Source: Halovulum marinum
GTDB taxonomy: Bacteria; Pseudomonadota; Alphaproteobacteria; Rhodobacterales; Rhodobacteraceae
Direction: 5' to 3'
DNA length: 64,000 nt
Assembly (NCBI RefSeq): GCF_009697225.1
Contig: NZ_WIND01000009.1
Span: 1 to 64,000, forward strand
Below the pieces are notes generated by a model, which was given only the letters and a program-made list of their open reading frames with translations, searched no databases and had not been told where the DNA came from. Position 1 is the first letter of the stretch. Every line of letters starts with the position of its first letter. The translations under genes and the position numbers were made by a program. Positions 44,597 to 53,882 of the stretch are shown one piece after another.

Positions 44597-45700
44597 ATGC
44601 GCATCCTGGTTCATTTCGGACAGGCCAAGACCGGCACCACCGCCCTGCAGCACACGTTCGGCAAGCACCGGCGCGACCTCGCCGGGCGCGGCATCCTCTA
44701 CCCGCGGCTGCCGAAGGTTCCGCACAACCACGGCCTGCTGGCGATCGGCTTCAAGGCGGCCGAAACCCTGCATCCCAACTTCCTGCGGATGTTCGGCGGC
44801 GATGCCGAGGCGATGCGCGCGGGCGGCGAACAGGCCTGGGACGCGGTCAGGCAGCAGGTCGAACAGGAACGGCCGGAGCTGCTGGTGCTCAGCGCCGAGG
44901 AGTATTTCTCGCAGCTGAACGCCGAGGCGGCCGAACGGCTGCGGTCGCGGCTGGAGGGTCTGGGCGCGGCGCGCGCGGACATCGCGACCTGCGTCTACCT
45001 GCGCGACCCGGCCTCGCAACTGCTGTCCCTGATCGCGCAGAACGCGGTTTCGATGATGCCGCTGAGCAACCAGTTGCGGCTGCACGCGAAGGGCCGGCTG
45101 GCGGCGCTTGAGGCGACGTTTCCCGCAGCGCCGACGGTCTGTGCCTACGACCGCGCGCGTCTGGCCGGCGGCGACATCGTGCAGGATTTCGTCACCCGCT
45201 TCCTGCCCGAGATCGCCGATCTGACCCTGACCGCGCCGCAGCGCAAGAACGTGTCGCTGTCCGGCGAGGGCACCGCGATCGTTCTGTGGTACCGCGACCG
45301 GCTGCTGACCGAGCGCCGGCCGGACACGATCCACCAGGTGCGCCGGATCCGTCAGTTCCTCGCGCGGATCGAGGTCGCCGACGGCATTTCGCGCAAGGCG
45401 CGGCTGCGGCCCGAGGTCCACGACGCCATCATCCGCGGCTCGGAGGAGCTGATCTGGCTGCGCGACACCCACGGGCTGACCTACACCGGCATCGACTACG
45501 CGACGATCGACGGCAAGGCGCCGAAGCTGCCGGCGCCGACCCCGGCGACGATCGACCGGTTCCTGGATCTGGACCTGGACCTGCGCGACCATCTGCTGGC
45601 GCGGCTGGTGCAGGATCTGCTGCCGGAGATGCCGGCGGCCGGCATCGGTCCGAGAGCGGATCTGGACGACGACAGCGACGACGCCGTCGACGCGGCGTGA
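44597..45700 (+). CDS. Sulfotransferase-fold protein
   Basis: 367 residues from MRILVHFGQAKTGTTALQHT, where GQAKTGTTALQ is the PAPS-binding P-loop. It continues with the acidic LVLSAEEYFSQL, and CVYLRDPASQLLSLIAQNA matches the 3'-phosphate region. No TPR part. A highly acidic C-terminus (DLDDDSDDAVDAA) ends the protein. Third gene of the cluster, 23 bp after the glycosyltransferase. It converges on modC, whose stop is 6 bp away. Confidence 0.8.
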   Translation: MRILVHFGQAKTGTTALQHTFGKHRRDLAGRGILYPRLPKVPHNHGLLAIGFKAAETLHPNFLRMFGGDAEAMRAGGEQAWDAVRQQVEQERPELLVLSAEEYFSQLNAEAAERLRSRLEGLGAARADIATCVYLRDPASQLLSLIAQNAVSMMPLSNQLRLHAKGRLAALEATFPAAPTVCAYDRARLAGGDIVQDFVTRFLPEIADLTLTAPQRKNVSLSGEGTAIVLWYRDRLLTERRPDTIHQVRRIRQFLARIEVADGISRKARLRPEVHDAIIRGSEELIWLRDTHGLTYTGIDYATIDGKAPKLPAPTPATIDRFLDLDLDLRDHLLARLVQDLLPEMPAAGIGPRADLDDDSDDAVDAA

Positions 45701-45706
45701 CCGGCG

Positions 45707-46795
45707 TCAGTCGCCGATCAGGCCGACGTTCTGCCGGGTGACGGCCACCGTCTTCACGATCCCGAAGCAGTCCACGCCCTCGCCGATGCCCAGCGCGCGG
45801 GCCGAGCGCCGGGTGATCCGCGCCAGCAGCAGGTCCTGCCCGGCGCGCAGCTGAACCATGACCCCGGGCCCTTCGCCCTCGCGCACGGCGGCGACGGTGG
45901 CGGGCAGGATGTTCAGCGCCGACAGCCCCTCGGGGCGGGCGCGGGACAGGATCACGTCGCGCGCCTCGATCCGGATGCGGATCTGCGCCCCGGGCGGCGC
46001 ATCCACCATCGGCAGGTACAGCACGCCGCCGGACACCGCGATCTCGGTCAGCCCGTCGTCGTGCTGCCGCGCCACGCGGCCGGTCAGCACCGCGCCGGCG
46101 TCGGCCACGCCCAGGGTGGGGATCGCGCCGATGTCGGACAGGATCTCGGCCGCCGGGCCGGCGCGCTGCACCCGGCCCGCGTCCAGCATCACCACGGTCG
46201 TCGCCAGGCGGGCGACCTCGGGGACCGAATGGCTGACGTAGATCAGCGGCACCCGCGTCTCGTCGCGCAGACGCTCGAGATAGGGCAGGATCTCGGCCTT
46301 GCGCGGATCGTCCAGCGCCGCCAGCGGCTCGTCCATCAGCAGCAGTTGCGGCGCCGACAGCAGCGCCCGGCCGATGGCGACGCGCTGGCGCTCGCCGCCC
46401 GACAGGTCGGCGGTGCGGCGGCGCAGCAGATCGCCGATGCCCAGCAGCGCGACGACGTGGCCGAAATCCTCGGGCGTGCCGCGGGCGAAAAGCCGTCCGT
46501 ACTTCAGGTTCCGCGCCACCGACAAATGCGGGAACAGCCGGTCCTGCTGGAACACATAGCCGACGCGGCGGCGGTGCGGCGGCAGGAACCGCCCGGCCTC
46601 GGTGTCCAGCAGCACCGCGCCGTTGACCGCGACCCGGCCGGCGCGCGGGCGCAGCAGCCCGGCGACGGCGTTCGCCACCGTGGTCTTGCCCGAGCCGGAG
46701 CGTCCGAACAGCACCGTCACCCCCGGCGGCGCGTCGAAGGCGACATCCAGCGCGAAGCCGGGAAAGTCGTGGGCCAGGCGCACCGACAGCGTCAT
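45707..46795 (-). CDS. modC: Molybdate ABC transporter ATPase
   Basis: 362 residues. Walker A FGRSGSGKTTV, signature LSGGERQRVAIGRAL, Walker B LLLMDEPLAALD, switch His in VSHSVPEV. The C-terminal about 70 residues form a MOP/TOBE domain (SALNILPATVAAVREGEG, VQLRAGQDLLLARIT) that binds molybdate. Start fixed by ATGA overlap with modB. Confidence 0.95.
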   Translation of the reverse strand: MTLSVRLAHDFPGFALDVAFDAPPGVTVLFGRSGSGKTTVANAVAGLLRPRAGRVAVNGAVLLDTEAGRFLPPHRRRVGYVFQQDRLFPHLSVARNLKYGRLFARGTPEDFGHVVALLGIGDLLRRRTADLSGGERQRVAIGRALLSAPQLLLMDEPLAALDDPRKAEILPYLERLRDETRVPLIYVSHSVPEVARLATTVVMLDAGRVQRAGPAAEILSDIGAIPTLGVADAGAVLTGRVARQHDDGLTEIAVSGGVLYLPMVDAPPGAQIRIRIEARDVILSRARPEGLSALNILPATVAAVREGEGPGVMVQLRAGQDLLLARITRRSARALGIGEGVDCFGIVKTVAVTRQNVGLIGD

Positions 46796-47490
46796 CGGCC
46801 CGCGATCCACCTGGCGACGCGGGTCGCGACCAGTTCCGACAGCAGCAGCGCGCCCATCGCCACCGCGACCGAGACCAGCACCAGCCGCAGCGCCGAGGCC
46901 TCGCCGCCGGGCACCTGCAGGAAGGCGTAGATCGCCGAGGGCAGGGTCTGGGTCTGGCCGGGGATGTTGGACACGAAGGTGATCGTCGCGCCGAACTCGC
47001 CCATCGCCTTGGCGAAGGCGAGGATCGCGCCGACGATCACGCCGGGCAGGATCAGCGGCAGGGTCACGGTCAGGAACACCAGCGGCCGCGCCGCGCCCAG
47101 CGTCGCCGCGGCCTGCTCCAGCCGCGGGTCCACCGCCTCGATCGCCAGCCGGATCGCACGCACCATCAGCGGAAACGCCATGATCCCCGCCGCCAGCGCG
47201 GCGCCGGTCCAGCGGAAGGCGAAAACGATGCCGAGGGTCTGCTCGAGGAACTGCCCGACCGGCGCGCGGCGGCCGAAGGTCGCCAGCAGCAGGTAGCCGG
47301 TGGCGACCGGCGGCAGGATCAGCGGCAGGTGCACCAGCCCGTTGAGCAGCTGCCGCCCCGGAAACCGCCACCGCGCCAGCGCGTGCGCCACCAGGATCCC
47401 CGGCGGCAGGCTGACCAGCGTGGCCCAGAACGCCACCCGCAGCGACAGCGCCACCGCATCCCATTCCTCGGGGCTCAGCCAGCCGCTCAC
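46792..47490 (-). CDS. modB: Molybdate ABC transporter permease
   Basis: 232 residues from a GTG (VSGWLSPEEW) that overlaps the modA stop as GTGA. Five to six transmembrane helices and the EAA loop AAATLGAARPLVFLTVTLPL. ModB-type start SPEEWDAVALSLRVAFWAT and end ASALRLVLVSVAVA. It forms the channel of the molybdate importer. Confidence 0.95.
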   Translation of the reverse strand: MSGWLSPEEWDAVALSLRVAFWATLVSLPPGILVAHALARWRFPGRQLLNGLVHLPLILPPVATGYLLLATFGRRAPVGQFLEQTLGIVFAFRWTGAALAAGIMAFPLMVRAIRLAIEAVDPRLEQAAATLGAARPLVFLTVTLPLILPGVIVGAILAFAKAMGEFGATITFVSNIPGQTQTLPSAIYAFLQVPGGEASALRLVLVSVAVAMGALLLSELVATRVARWIAGR

Positions 47491-48242
47491 GGCGCGCGGT
47501 CCGGCACGGTGAAGCCATGGTCGCGGAAGATCGCGGCCGCCTGCGGCCCGTTCAGCCAGCGCAGCAGCGCCCGCGCCTCGGGCCCGGCGTCGCGCATCGC
47601 CGCCAGCGGGTAGCGGATCGGCGGGTGGCTGTCCGGCGGGAACCGCGCGGCGACGGTGACCGCGGGCTCGGCGGCGGCGTCGGTGGCGTAGACCACGCCG
47701 AACGGCGCCTCGCCGCGCGCGACCAGCGCCAGCGCCGCACGCACGTTGTCGGCCTGCGCCACCTTGGGCGCCAGCGCGTCCCACAGCCCCAGGTGCGCCA
47801 GCGCCGCCTTGCCGTAGATGCCGGCGGGAACCGCGTCGACCAGCGCCATCGCCAGCCGCTCGTCATCCAGCGCCCGCGCCAGCGCCCCCGGCGCCAGCGG
47901 ATCGGGCAGCACCGCGCCGGGCGCGGCGATCAGCACCAGGCGGTTGCCCAGCAGGTCGGACCGGGTGTCCGGGTCGATCAGCCCTTCGTCCTGCAGCACG
48001 TCCATCCAGTCCGCGTTCGCCGACAGGAACAGCTGCGCCGGCGCGCCCTGCTGGATCTGCCGCGCCAGCGCCGAACTGCCGGCGTAGGAGAGCACGACCT
48101 CGTGGCCGGTCTCGGCCTCCCATGCCTCGGCCGCGCGGTCCAGCGCCTCGCGGGTGCTGGCGGCGGCGAACACCGTCACCGTGCCGGCCGCCGCCGGGGC
48201 GGCCAGTGCGAGCAGTGCCAGAAGGGCAAGGCGAAGCGGCAT
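47487..48242 (-). CDS. modA: Periplasmic molybdate-binding protein
   Basis: 251 residues with a Sec signal (ALLALLALAAPAAA). Mature start TVTVFAAASTREALDRAAEA, then YAGSSALARQIQQGAPAQLFLSA, the oxyanion-binding Ser/Ala loops of ModA, and VPAGIYGKAALAHLG. First gene of modABC. The 62-bp gap upstream shows no ModE-type palindrome or molybdenum-cofactor riboswitch. Confidence 0.95.
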   Translation of the reverse strand: MPLRLALLALLALAAPAAAGTVTVFAAASTREALDRAAEAWEAETGHEVVLSYAGSSALARQIQQGAPAQLFLSANADWMDVLQDEGLIDPDTRSDLLGNRLVLIAAPGAVLPDPLAPGALARALDDERLAMALVDAVPAGIYGKAALAHLGLWDALAPKVAQADNVRAALALVARGEAPFGVVYATDAAAEPAVTVAARFPPDSHPPIRYPLAAMRDAGPEARALLRWLNGPQAAAIFRDHGFTVPDRAP

Positions 48243-48304
48243 CGGGTCTCGGCTCGGTTGCAATGGTCCGCACCTAAGCGACCGGGCGGGGCCGGGGCAA
48301 GTCC

Positions 48305-49237
48305 CTAGGCCGGCGCGCGGCGGCCGTAGAGGCGGGTCAGCAGGATCGGCGTCAGGTACATCGGCACCTGGTAGCAGCCGATGAAGATCAGCAGCGGGTC
48401 GGTGACCGCCGGCGGCAGCGCCACCAGGAACAGCGCGATGTTGCGGTTGCCGGCGACGATCGACACCGGCACCGCCGCCTCGGCGTGGCCCGCGCCGCGC
48501 ATCGCGGCGTGCGTGGCCAGTTGCAGCCCGAAGTTCGCCGCGACCGCGACCGCCAGCCAGCCGGCGACCGTCCAGGGCTCGGTGCGCAGCGCCGGGCCAA
48601 GCGCCGCCATCAGCCCCACGACCAGCACCCCCAGCAGGATCGAGGAGGCCCCGTCGAGCGCGTCGCGGTGCCGGTCCGACAGCGCCGGCGGCAGCGCGGC
48701 GCGCAGCGCGAACGCCGCCAGCACCGACGCGGCAATCACCGCGAACAGGCGCAGCGCCGCCAGCACCACCGCCTGAACCTCGCCCAGCGCGGGTGACAGC
48801 AGCAGCACCGGCAGCACCGTCAGCGGCACCAGCCCGGTGCCCAGGATCAGCAGCCGCATCGCCGGCGCCGGGTCGCGGCCCAGCATGACGGTGAAGTTCG
48901 GGCTGCCGGTGATCGACGGCGCGGACAGCATCAGCACCAGCGCCACCGCCAGCGGCGCCTGCGCCAGGCCCAGCGGCATCAGCGCCAGCACCAGGCCCAG
49001 CGGCAGCGCGCACTGCAGCAGCAGCACCAGCCCGGCCGAGCGGCCGAGATCCCGCAGCCCGCCCACCGCCCGGCGCGGCCCGATGCGGAAGGCGTTGAGG
49101 AACAGCAGCAGCGCCACCAGCTGCGGCAGCCAGTCGCGCAGCACCGCCGCCAGCGCCGGCAGCAGCAGCCCGGCCAGCAGCCCGGCGACAAGGCAGACCC
49201 GCCCGTGGCGGGCGGCCAGGTGCAGGACCGGGATCAC
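48305..49237 (-). CDS. Putative BASS-family (bile acid:sodium symporter-like) permease
   Basis: 310 residues, about 9-10 transmembrane helices. LVALLLFLNAFRIGPR and LMLSAPSITGSPNFTVMLG resemble the helix-break region of the SBF/BASS fold, and VPVSIVAGNRNIALFLVALP the second broken helix. Substrate unknown. It starts 3 bp after the TRAP large permease stop, so it is probably co-transcribed with the TRAP genes. Family assignment is moderate. Confidence 0.65.
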   Translation of the reverse strand: MIPVLHLAARHGRVCLVAGLLAGLLLPALAAVLRDWLPQLVALLLFLNAFRIGPRRAVGGLRDLGRSAGLVLLLQCALPLGLVLALMPLGLAQAPLAVALVLMLSAPSITGSPNFTVMLGRDPAPAMRLLILGTGLVPLTVLPVLLLSPALGEVQAVVLAALRLFAVIAASVLAAFALRAALPPALSDRHRDALDGASSILLGVLVVGLMAALGPALRTEPWTVAGWLAVAVAANFGLQLATHAAMRGAGHAEAAVPVSIVAGNRNIALFLVALPPAVTDPLLIFIGCYQVPMYLTPILLTRLYGRRAPA

Positions 49238-49240
49238 CGC

Positions 49241-50557
49241 TCAGCCGCCGCCCGGCGCCTGGCGGATGTTCTCGGGCAGCCAGGTGGCGAGGTCCGGAAA
49301 CGCGATCAGCACGAACACCATCACCACCATGATCGCGAACATCGGCAGCGCGGCGCGGGCGATGAAGCTCATCTCGTGGTTGGTCATGCCCTGCAGCACG
49401 AACAGGTTGAAGCCGATCGGCGGGGTGATCTGCGCCATCTCGACCACCACGACGATGAAGATGCCGAACCAGACCAGGTCGATCCCCGCCTGGCGGATCA
49501 TCGGCTCGACCACCGCCATGGTCAGCACCACCGACGAGATTCCGTCGAGAAAGCAGCCGAGGATGATGTAGAACACCAGCAGCGCCATCAGCAGCTCGAA
49601 CCGCGACAAATCCAGCGAGGCGATCAGGTTCGCCAGCCCGCGCGGGATGCCGGTAAAGCCCATCGACAGCGACAGGAACGCCGCCCCCGCCAGGATCAGC
49701 GCGATCATCGCCGAGGTGCGCACCGCGCCCATCAGGCTTTCGCTGAAGCTGCCCCAGCTGAGCGAGCCCTGCCCGGCGGCCAGCGTCAGCGAGCCCAGCA
49801 CGCCGAAGGCCGCAGCCTCGGTCGCGGTGGCGAAGCCAAGGTACATCGAGCCGATCACCAGCATGATCAGCAGGATCACCGGCACCAGGAAGCGGGAATT
49901 CTTCAGCTTCGCGCCGAAACTCATCGGCGGGTCGGCCTTGGGGTTGAAGTTGCGCGATAGCTGCGAGGTGACGGCGACATAGGCCATGAACATCGCCGCC
50001 AGCACCAGACCGGGCAGGATCCCGGCGATGAACAGCTTCGAGATGCTCTCGCGCACGGTCACGCCGTAGACGATCAGCGTCAGCGACGGCGGGATCATCA
50101 GGCCCAGCGTCGCCGCGCCCGCCAGCGTGCCGATGATCATGCGCTCGGGGTAGTCGCGGGCGCGAAGTTCCGGGACCGACATCTTGCCGACGGTGGTCAG
50201 GGTCGCGGCGGACGATCCCGAAACCGCGGCGAACACGGTGCAGCCGACGATGTTGGTGTGGATCAGCCCGCCCGGCAGCCGCGCCATCCACGGCGACAGG
50301 CCGCGGAACATGTCCTCGGACAATCGCGTGCGATAGAGGATCTCGCCCATCCAGATGAACAGCGGCAGCGCCGTCAGCGTCCACGACGAGGACGCGGTCC
50401 AGACGATCGTCGCCATGGCGTCGCCGACGGGGCGCGGGGTGAACAGCTCCATCCCCACCCAGGCGACGCCCAGCAGGGCAAGGCCGACCCAGACGCCGCT
50501 GCCCAGCAGCAGGAACAGGACGAACAGGAAGATGGTGATCGCGCCGATCTCGCCCAT
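49241..50557 (-). CDS. TRAP transporter large permease (DctM-type)
   Basis: 438 residues with about 12 helices. Landmarks include LPLFIWMGEILYRTRLSEDM, VSGSSAATLTTVGKMSVPEL, LMIPPSLTLIVYGV, and QITPPIGFNLFVLQGM, all typical of DctM. It carries the elevator transport domain driven by a sodium gradient. It follows the small permease by 3 bp. Confidence 0.93.
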   Translation of the reverse strand: MGEIGAITIFLFVLFLLLGSGVWVGLALLGVAWVGMELFTPRPVGDAMATIVWTASSSWTLTALPLFIWMGEILYRTRLSEDMFRGLSPWMARLPGGLIHTNIVGCTVFAAVSGSSAATLTTVGKMSVPELRARDYPERMIIGTLAGAATLGLMIPPSLTLIVYGVTVRESISKLFIAGILPGLVLAAMFMAYVAVTSQLSRNFNPKADPPMSFGAKLKNSRFLVPVILLIMLVIGSMYLGFATATEAAAFGVLGSLTLAAGQGSLSWGSFSESLMGAVRTSAMIALILAGAAFLSLSMGFTGIPRGLANLIASLDLSRFELLMALLVFYIILGCFLDGISSVVLTMAVVEPMIRQAGIDLVWFGIFIVVVVEMAQITPPIGFNLFVLQGMTNHEMSFIARAALPMFAIMVVMVFVLIAFPDLATWLPENIRQAPGGG

Positions 50558-50560
50558 GCG

Positions 50561-51085
50561 CTATTCCGCCCGGCTTTGCTGGGCGGTGTCCGACCGGATG
50601 CCGTGATCGCCGGCGAAGACGATCTGCAGCAGGTGGTCGGTCAGCGCCACCGCGAACACCACCGAGCCAATCGCCATCGGCATCTGCGGGATCCACAGCG
50701 GCGTCGCGTCCTGGCCCTGGCTGACATCGCCAAGCTTGCGCGACCACAGGACAAGGTTGACCGCATAGCGCGCCAGGAACCAGGCGGCGACCGAGCCGAC
50801 GGCGAAGCACCACAGCTCCAGCCAGCGGCGGTGGCGGCCGGCGGCGTTCAGCAGGATGCCGACGCGGATGTGCGCGCCCCGGTTCAGCGCGTGGGCGAAG
50901 GCGAAAAAGCTGGCCCCGGCCATGCAGTAGCCGGCGTAGCTGGCCGCACCCGGGAACACCAGGCCGGTCCAGCGCGCGATCATCTGCGCGACGATGATGC
51001 CCAGCATGGCGATCAGGAAGGCCGCGGCGATCACGCCGCAGCCGAAGTAGATCGCATCGAGGCCCTGGCGCAGCCGGCGCAGCAT
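50561..51085 (-). CDS. TRAP transporter small permease (DctQ-type)
   Basis: 174 residues, four helices: GCGVIAAAFLIAMLGIIVAQ, ASYAGYCMAGASFFAFAHAL with the typical GAHIRVGILLN loop, LWCFAVGSVAAWFLARYAV, and QMPMAIGSVVFAVALTDHLL. Start ATG shares one base with the stop of the 157-residue gene. Partner of the DctM- and DctP-type proteins in the cluster. Confidence 0.9.
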   Translation of the reverse strand: MLRRLRQGLDAIYFGCGVIAAAFLIAMLGIIVAQMIARWTGLVFPGAASYAGYCMAGASFFAFAHALNRGAHIRVGILLNAAGRHRRWLELWCFAVGSVAAWFLARYAVNLVLWSRKLGDVSQGQDATPLWIPQMPMAIGSVVFAVALTDHLLQIVFAGDHGIRSDTAQQSRAE

Positions 51086-51558
51086 CAGTGCGCCGCCCGG
51101 GCTTGTCCCGGCCTGCCGGCCAGCCGACGCGGATGCCGGCGCGCGGCGGCCTCGTCGCCGGGGCACGCAAACGGCCAGGCCCGGTAGTCGCCGGCGCCGA
51201 GGAACGCGCGCGCACGGCGGCGGCCGCCGAACAGCGACACCCGCCTCGTGCTGTCCGGCAGCGGGCGAAAGGCGGGCAGCCGGTGCCGCGGCCAGACATA
51301 GGGCCGGTCGCTGTCGAGGAACAGGATCCAGCGCAGGCATTCGCGGCGCTCGATCGGGTGCAGGGCGTGGCGTCCGCTCAGCTCCGGCGCACCGTCGGAA
51401 TAGAAACACCAGGCCGACTGCCATATTGCCCCGATCGCCGGGTCGCGGCTGTCCGGCATCGCGGCCTCGAAGGCATCGCTGGCGATCCGCCCCGAGACGA
51501 GGCGGCGCAGCAGCAGGGCGGCGCGGCGGCGCGCGGCACTGTCGACGGCAGGGGTCAT
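51085..51558 (-). CDS. Conserved soluble protein of unknown function between TRAP genes
   Basis: 157 residues. No signal or membrane helix. Notable stretches are LLLRRLVSGRIASDAFEAAM, WQSAWCFYSDG and RRECLRWILFLDSDRPYVWP, then an Arg-rich end. The Trp/Tyr/Asp pattern looks like a conserved, unnamed family. TGATG coupling to the small permease and 54 bp to the binding protein place it inside the TRAP operon, where such a gene is not standard. Role unknown. Confidence 0.65.
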   Translation of the reverse strand: MTPAVDSAARRRAALLLRRLVSGRIASDAFEAAMPDSRDPAIGAIWQSAWCFYSDGAPELSGRHALHPIERRECLRWILFLDSDRPYVWPRHRLPAFRPLPDSTRRVSLFGGRRRARAFLGAGDYRAWPFACPGDEAAARRHPRRLAGRPGQARAAH

Positions 51559-51612
51559 GGCGGTCCTTTCGGGGTGGCCGGCCCCGGCGCCGCGCGCCGG
51601 GGCCGGTCCTGC

Positions 51613-52587
51613 TCAGTTCGCCTTGTAGGCGTCGATGATCGACTGGCCCTTCTCGCCGGCCGCGTCGAGCCACTCGGCGGTCATCGTCTCGCCGATCTTG
51701 GCCAGCCCGGCGCGCAGCTCGTCGCTGGGCGGCTCGACCGCCATGCCGCCTTCCTTCAGCCCGTCGAGGTAGAACTGCGTCAGCTCGCGGGACTTGGCCA
51801 GCCCCTCTTCCTGCGCGGCGGCGGCGCAGTCGCGGATCGCGGTCTGCTGGTCCTCGCCCAGGCCGTCCCAGGCGTCCTTGTTCGCGAACACGGTGTTGCG
51901 CGGCAGCCAGGCGTCGACCTCGTAGAAGTTCGACAGATGCTCCCACACCTTCTCGTCGTAGCCGGTGGAGCCGGACGAGATGAACGCCTCGGCCACGCCG
52001 GTCGCCAGCGCCTGCGAAAGCTCGGCCGCCTCGATCTGCACCGGCTGCATGTTCGCCAGTTCGGCCAGGCGCGCGGTGGCGGCGTTGTAGGCCCGGAACT
52101 TCAGCCCGGACAGATCCTCGACGGTGTTGATCTCTTTCGGTGCGTAGATGCCCTGCGGCGGCCACGGCACCGAGTAGAGGTGCACCAGGTTCTGGCTTTC
52201 CAGCAGTTCGGTCAGCGCCGGTTCGGCGGCCTCGGCCAGTTTCACCGAATCGTCGAACGAGGTGGCCAGGAACGGCACAGAATCATAGCCGAACAGCGCG
52301 TTCTCGTTAGCGTGCGCCGACAGCAGCCGCTCGCCGATCAGCGCCTGGCCGGTCTGCACCGCCCGCTTGATGTCGCCGCCCGAGAACAGCGCGCCGTTCG
52401 GGTGGGTGACGATGTCGATCTCGCCGCCGGTGGCCTCGCCGACGCAGGCGGCGAAGCTGGCGGCGGTCTCGGAATGGAAGTTCGTCGCCGGATACGCCAG
52501 CGGCATGTCCCAGGTCTCGGCCAGAACCGGCGCCGCCGAGGCCGCGGTCAGCGCGGTCGCGGCCAGCAGGTGCGTGAACTTTGTCAT
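51613..52587 (-). CDS. TRAP transporter periplasmic binding protein (DctP-type)
   Basis: 324 residues from MTKFTHLLAATAL (AGGGAAAA upstream), Sec signal ending at VLAE. Mature part has the DctP pattern: MPLAYPATNFHSETAASFA, GGEIDIVTHPNGALFSG, and KFRAYNAATARLAELANM with the Arg that clamps a substrate carboxylate. Probable ligand: a carboxylate-containing compound; the neighbouring FAD and ThDP enzymes suggest an amino acid or its keto acid. Confidence 0.93.
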   Translation of the reverse strand: MTKFTHLLAATALTAASAAPVLAETWDMPLAYPATNFHSETAASFAACVGEATGGEIDIVTHPNGALFSGGDIKRAVQTGQALIGERLLSAHANENALFGYDSVPFLATSFDDSVKLAEAAEPALTELLESQNLVHLYSVPWPPQGIYAPKEINTVEDLSGLKFRAYNAATARLAELANMQPVQIEAAELSQALATGVAEAFISSGSTGYDEKVWEHLSNFYEVDAWLPRNTVFANKDAWDGLGEDQQTAIRDCAAAAQEEGLAKSRELTQFYLDGLKEGGMAVEPPSDELRAGLAKIGETMTAEWLDAAGEKGQSIIDAYKAN

Positions 52588-52628
52588 CGTGATTTTCCCT
52601 GATGTTGACGGTCTTTCCCGCGGGCGTG

Positions 52629-53882
52629 TCACCCGCCCTTGCGCACGAACCGTGACGGAGAATACGGGGCGAGGTCAACATTCGGTTGCCGGCCCGAGAC
52701 CAGTTGCGCCAGCAGCCGGCCGGTTTTCGGCCCGCCGGTCAGGCCGATGTGGTGGTGGCCGAAGCCCATGTAGGCGCCGTCGACCCCCGGCACCGCGCCG
52801 ATGACCGGCACCGAGTCGGCGGGCGCGGGGCGATGGCCCATCCATTCGCGGGTCTCGCCCCAGGTGATGCCGGGCAGCGCCGCCCGGACGTTGCGGCGCA
52901 GCAGCTCCAGCGGCGCGCGCGAGGGTGGCGCGTCGAGGCCGCCGAACTCGACCACGCCGGCCAGCCGCAGCCGGCCCTCCATCGGCGTGGCGACGAACTT
53001 GCCGGCGGCGACCATGACCGGCGCGCGGGGCATCACCGACGGCTCCCACAGCTCCAGGTGGTAGCCGCGCTCGCTTTCCAGCGGCACGTCGATGCCCAGC
53101 CGGCGGGCGATCGGCCCGGACCAGGCGCCCAGCGCCAGCACCGCGGCGTCGCAGGGCAGCGTCTCGGCGGTGGTGCGCACGCCGGTGACGGCGCCGTTCT
53201 CGCGCACGATGTCGGTGACCTCGGCCCGGACCATCCGCCCGCCCTGACGTTTGAAATGCGCGGCAAGGTCCTGCACGTAGCGGCCCGGATCGGCGATCCG
53301 CCCGTGCCCGCCCAGGCGGACGGCGTAGTTCAGGCCAGGCGCGAAGGCGGGATCGTAGGCGTGGAACTCCGGCCCCTCCAGCTCGTCCCAGTCGAAGCCG
53401 AAGCGGCGGCGCAGGTCCCAGCCGAAGGTGTCGGCGTGGAACTGGTCGCGGTCGCGGTAGATGTAGAGATAGTCCGAGGGCACGATCCAGCGTTCGGCCC
53501 CGGTATCGGCGGCCAGCGCCTGGTGGTCGTGCAGGCTGTCGCCGATGATGTCGACCAGCGCCGCGGCGGCGCGCGTTGCGCCCTGTTCGCTGGCGTTGCG
53601 CAGGTAGCGCGCCAGCCACGGCACCAGCCGCGGCAGGTAGCGCCAGCGCAGGAACAGCGGCTGGCGCGGGTCGAACAGCATCCGCGGCGCCTTGCGCACC
53701 AGCCCCGGCACCGTCACCGGCACGATCGAGCAGGACGCCAGCACCCCGCCGTTGCCGAAGCTGGCCCCTGCGGCGGGACCCTCGCGGTCGATCAGCGTCA
53801 CCCGGTGACCGTCGCGCTGCAGCCAGATCGCCGTCGAGACGCCGACGATCCCCGCGCCGACGACGCAGACGCTGCGGCTCAT
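52629..53882 (-). CDS. FAD-dependent D-amino acid dehydrogenase-like oxidoreductase
   Basis: 417 residues (DAO/DadA family). Rossmann VVGAGIVGVSTAIWLQRDGH, ASFGNGGVLASCSIVPVTVP, and near the end GAYMGFGHHHIGLTGGPKTG. The second FAD region is in VLALGAWSGPIARRLG. It likely deaminates an amine or D-amino acid to a keto acid and passes electrons to quinone. No signal peptide. ATGA overlap with the ThDP enzyme gene upstream. Confidence 0.85.
   Translation of the reverse strand: MSRSVCVVGAGIVGVSTAIWLQRDGHRVTLIDREGPAAGASFGNGGVLASCSIVPVTVPGLVRKAPRMLFDPRQPLFLRWRYLPRLVPWLARYLRNASEQGATRAAAALVDIIGDSLHDHQALAADTGAERWIVPSDYLYIYRDRDQFHADTFGWDLRRRFGFDWDELEGPEFHAYDPAFAPGLNYAVRLGGHGRIADPGRYVQDLAAHFKRQGGRMVRAEVTDIVRENGAVTGVRTTAETLPCDAAVLALGAWSGPIARRLGIDVPLESERGYHLELWEPSVMPRAPVMVAAGKFVATPMEGRLRLAGVVEFGGLDAPPSRAPLELLRRNVRAALPGITWGETREWMGHRPAPADSVPVIGAVPGVDGAYMGFGHHHIGLTGGPKTGRLLAQLVSGRQPNVDLAPYSPSRFVRKGG

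Noticed and set aside
48243-48304. ModE box or molybdenum-cofactor riboswitch before modA
   Set aside because: The gap is only 62 bp and shows neither the palindrome nor the conserved riboswitch structure.
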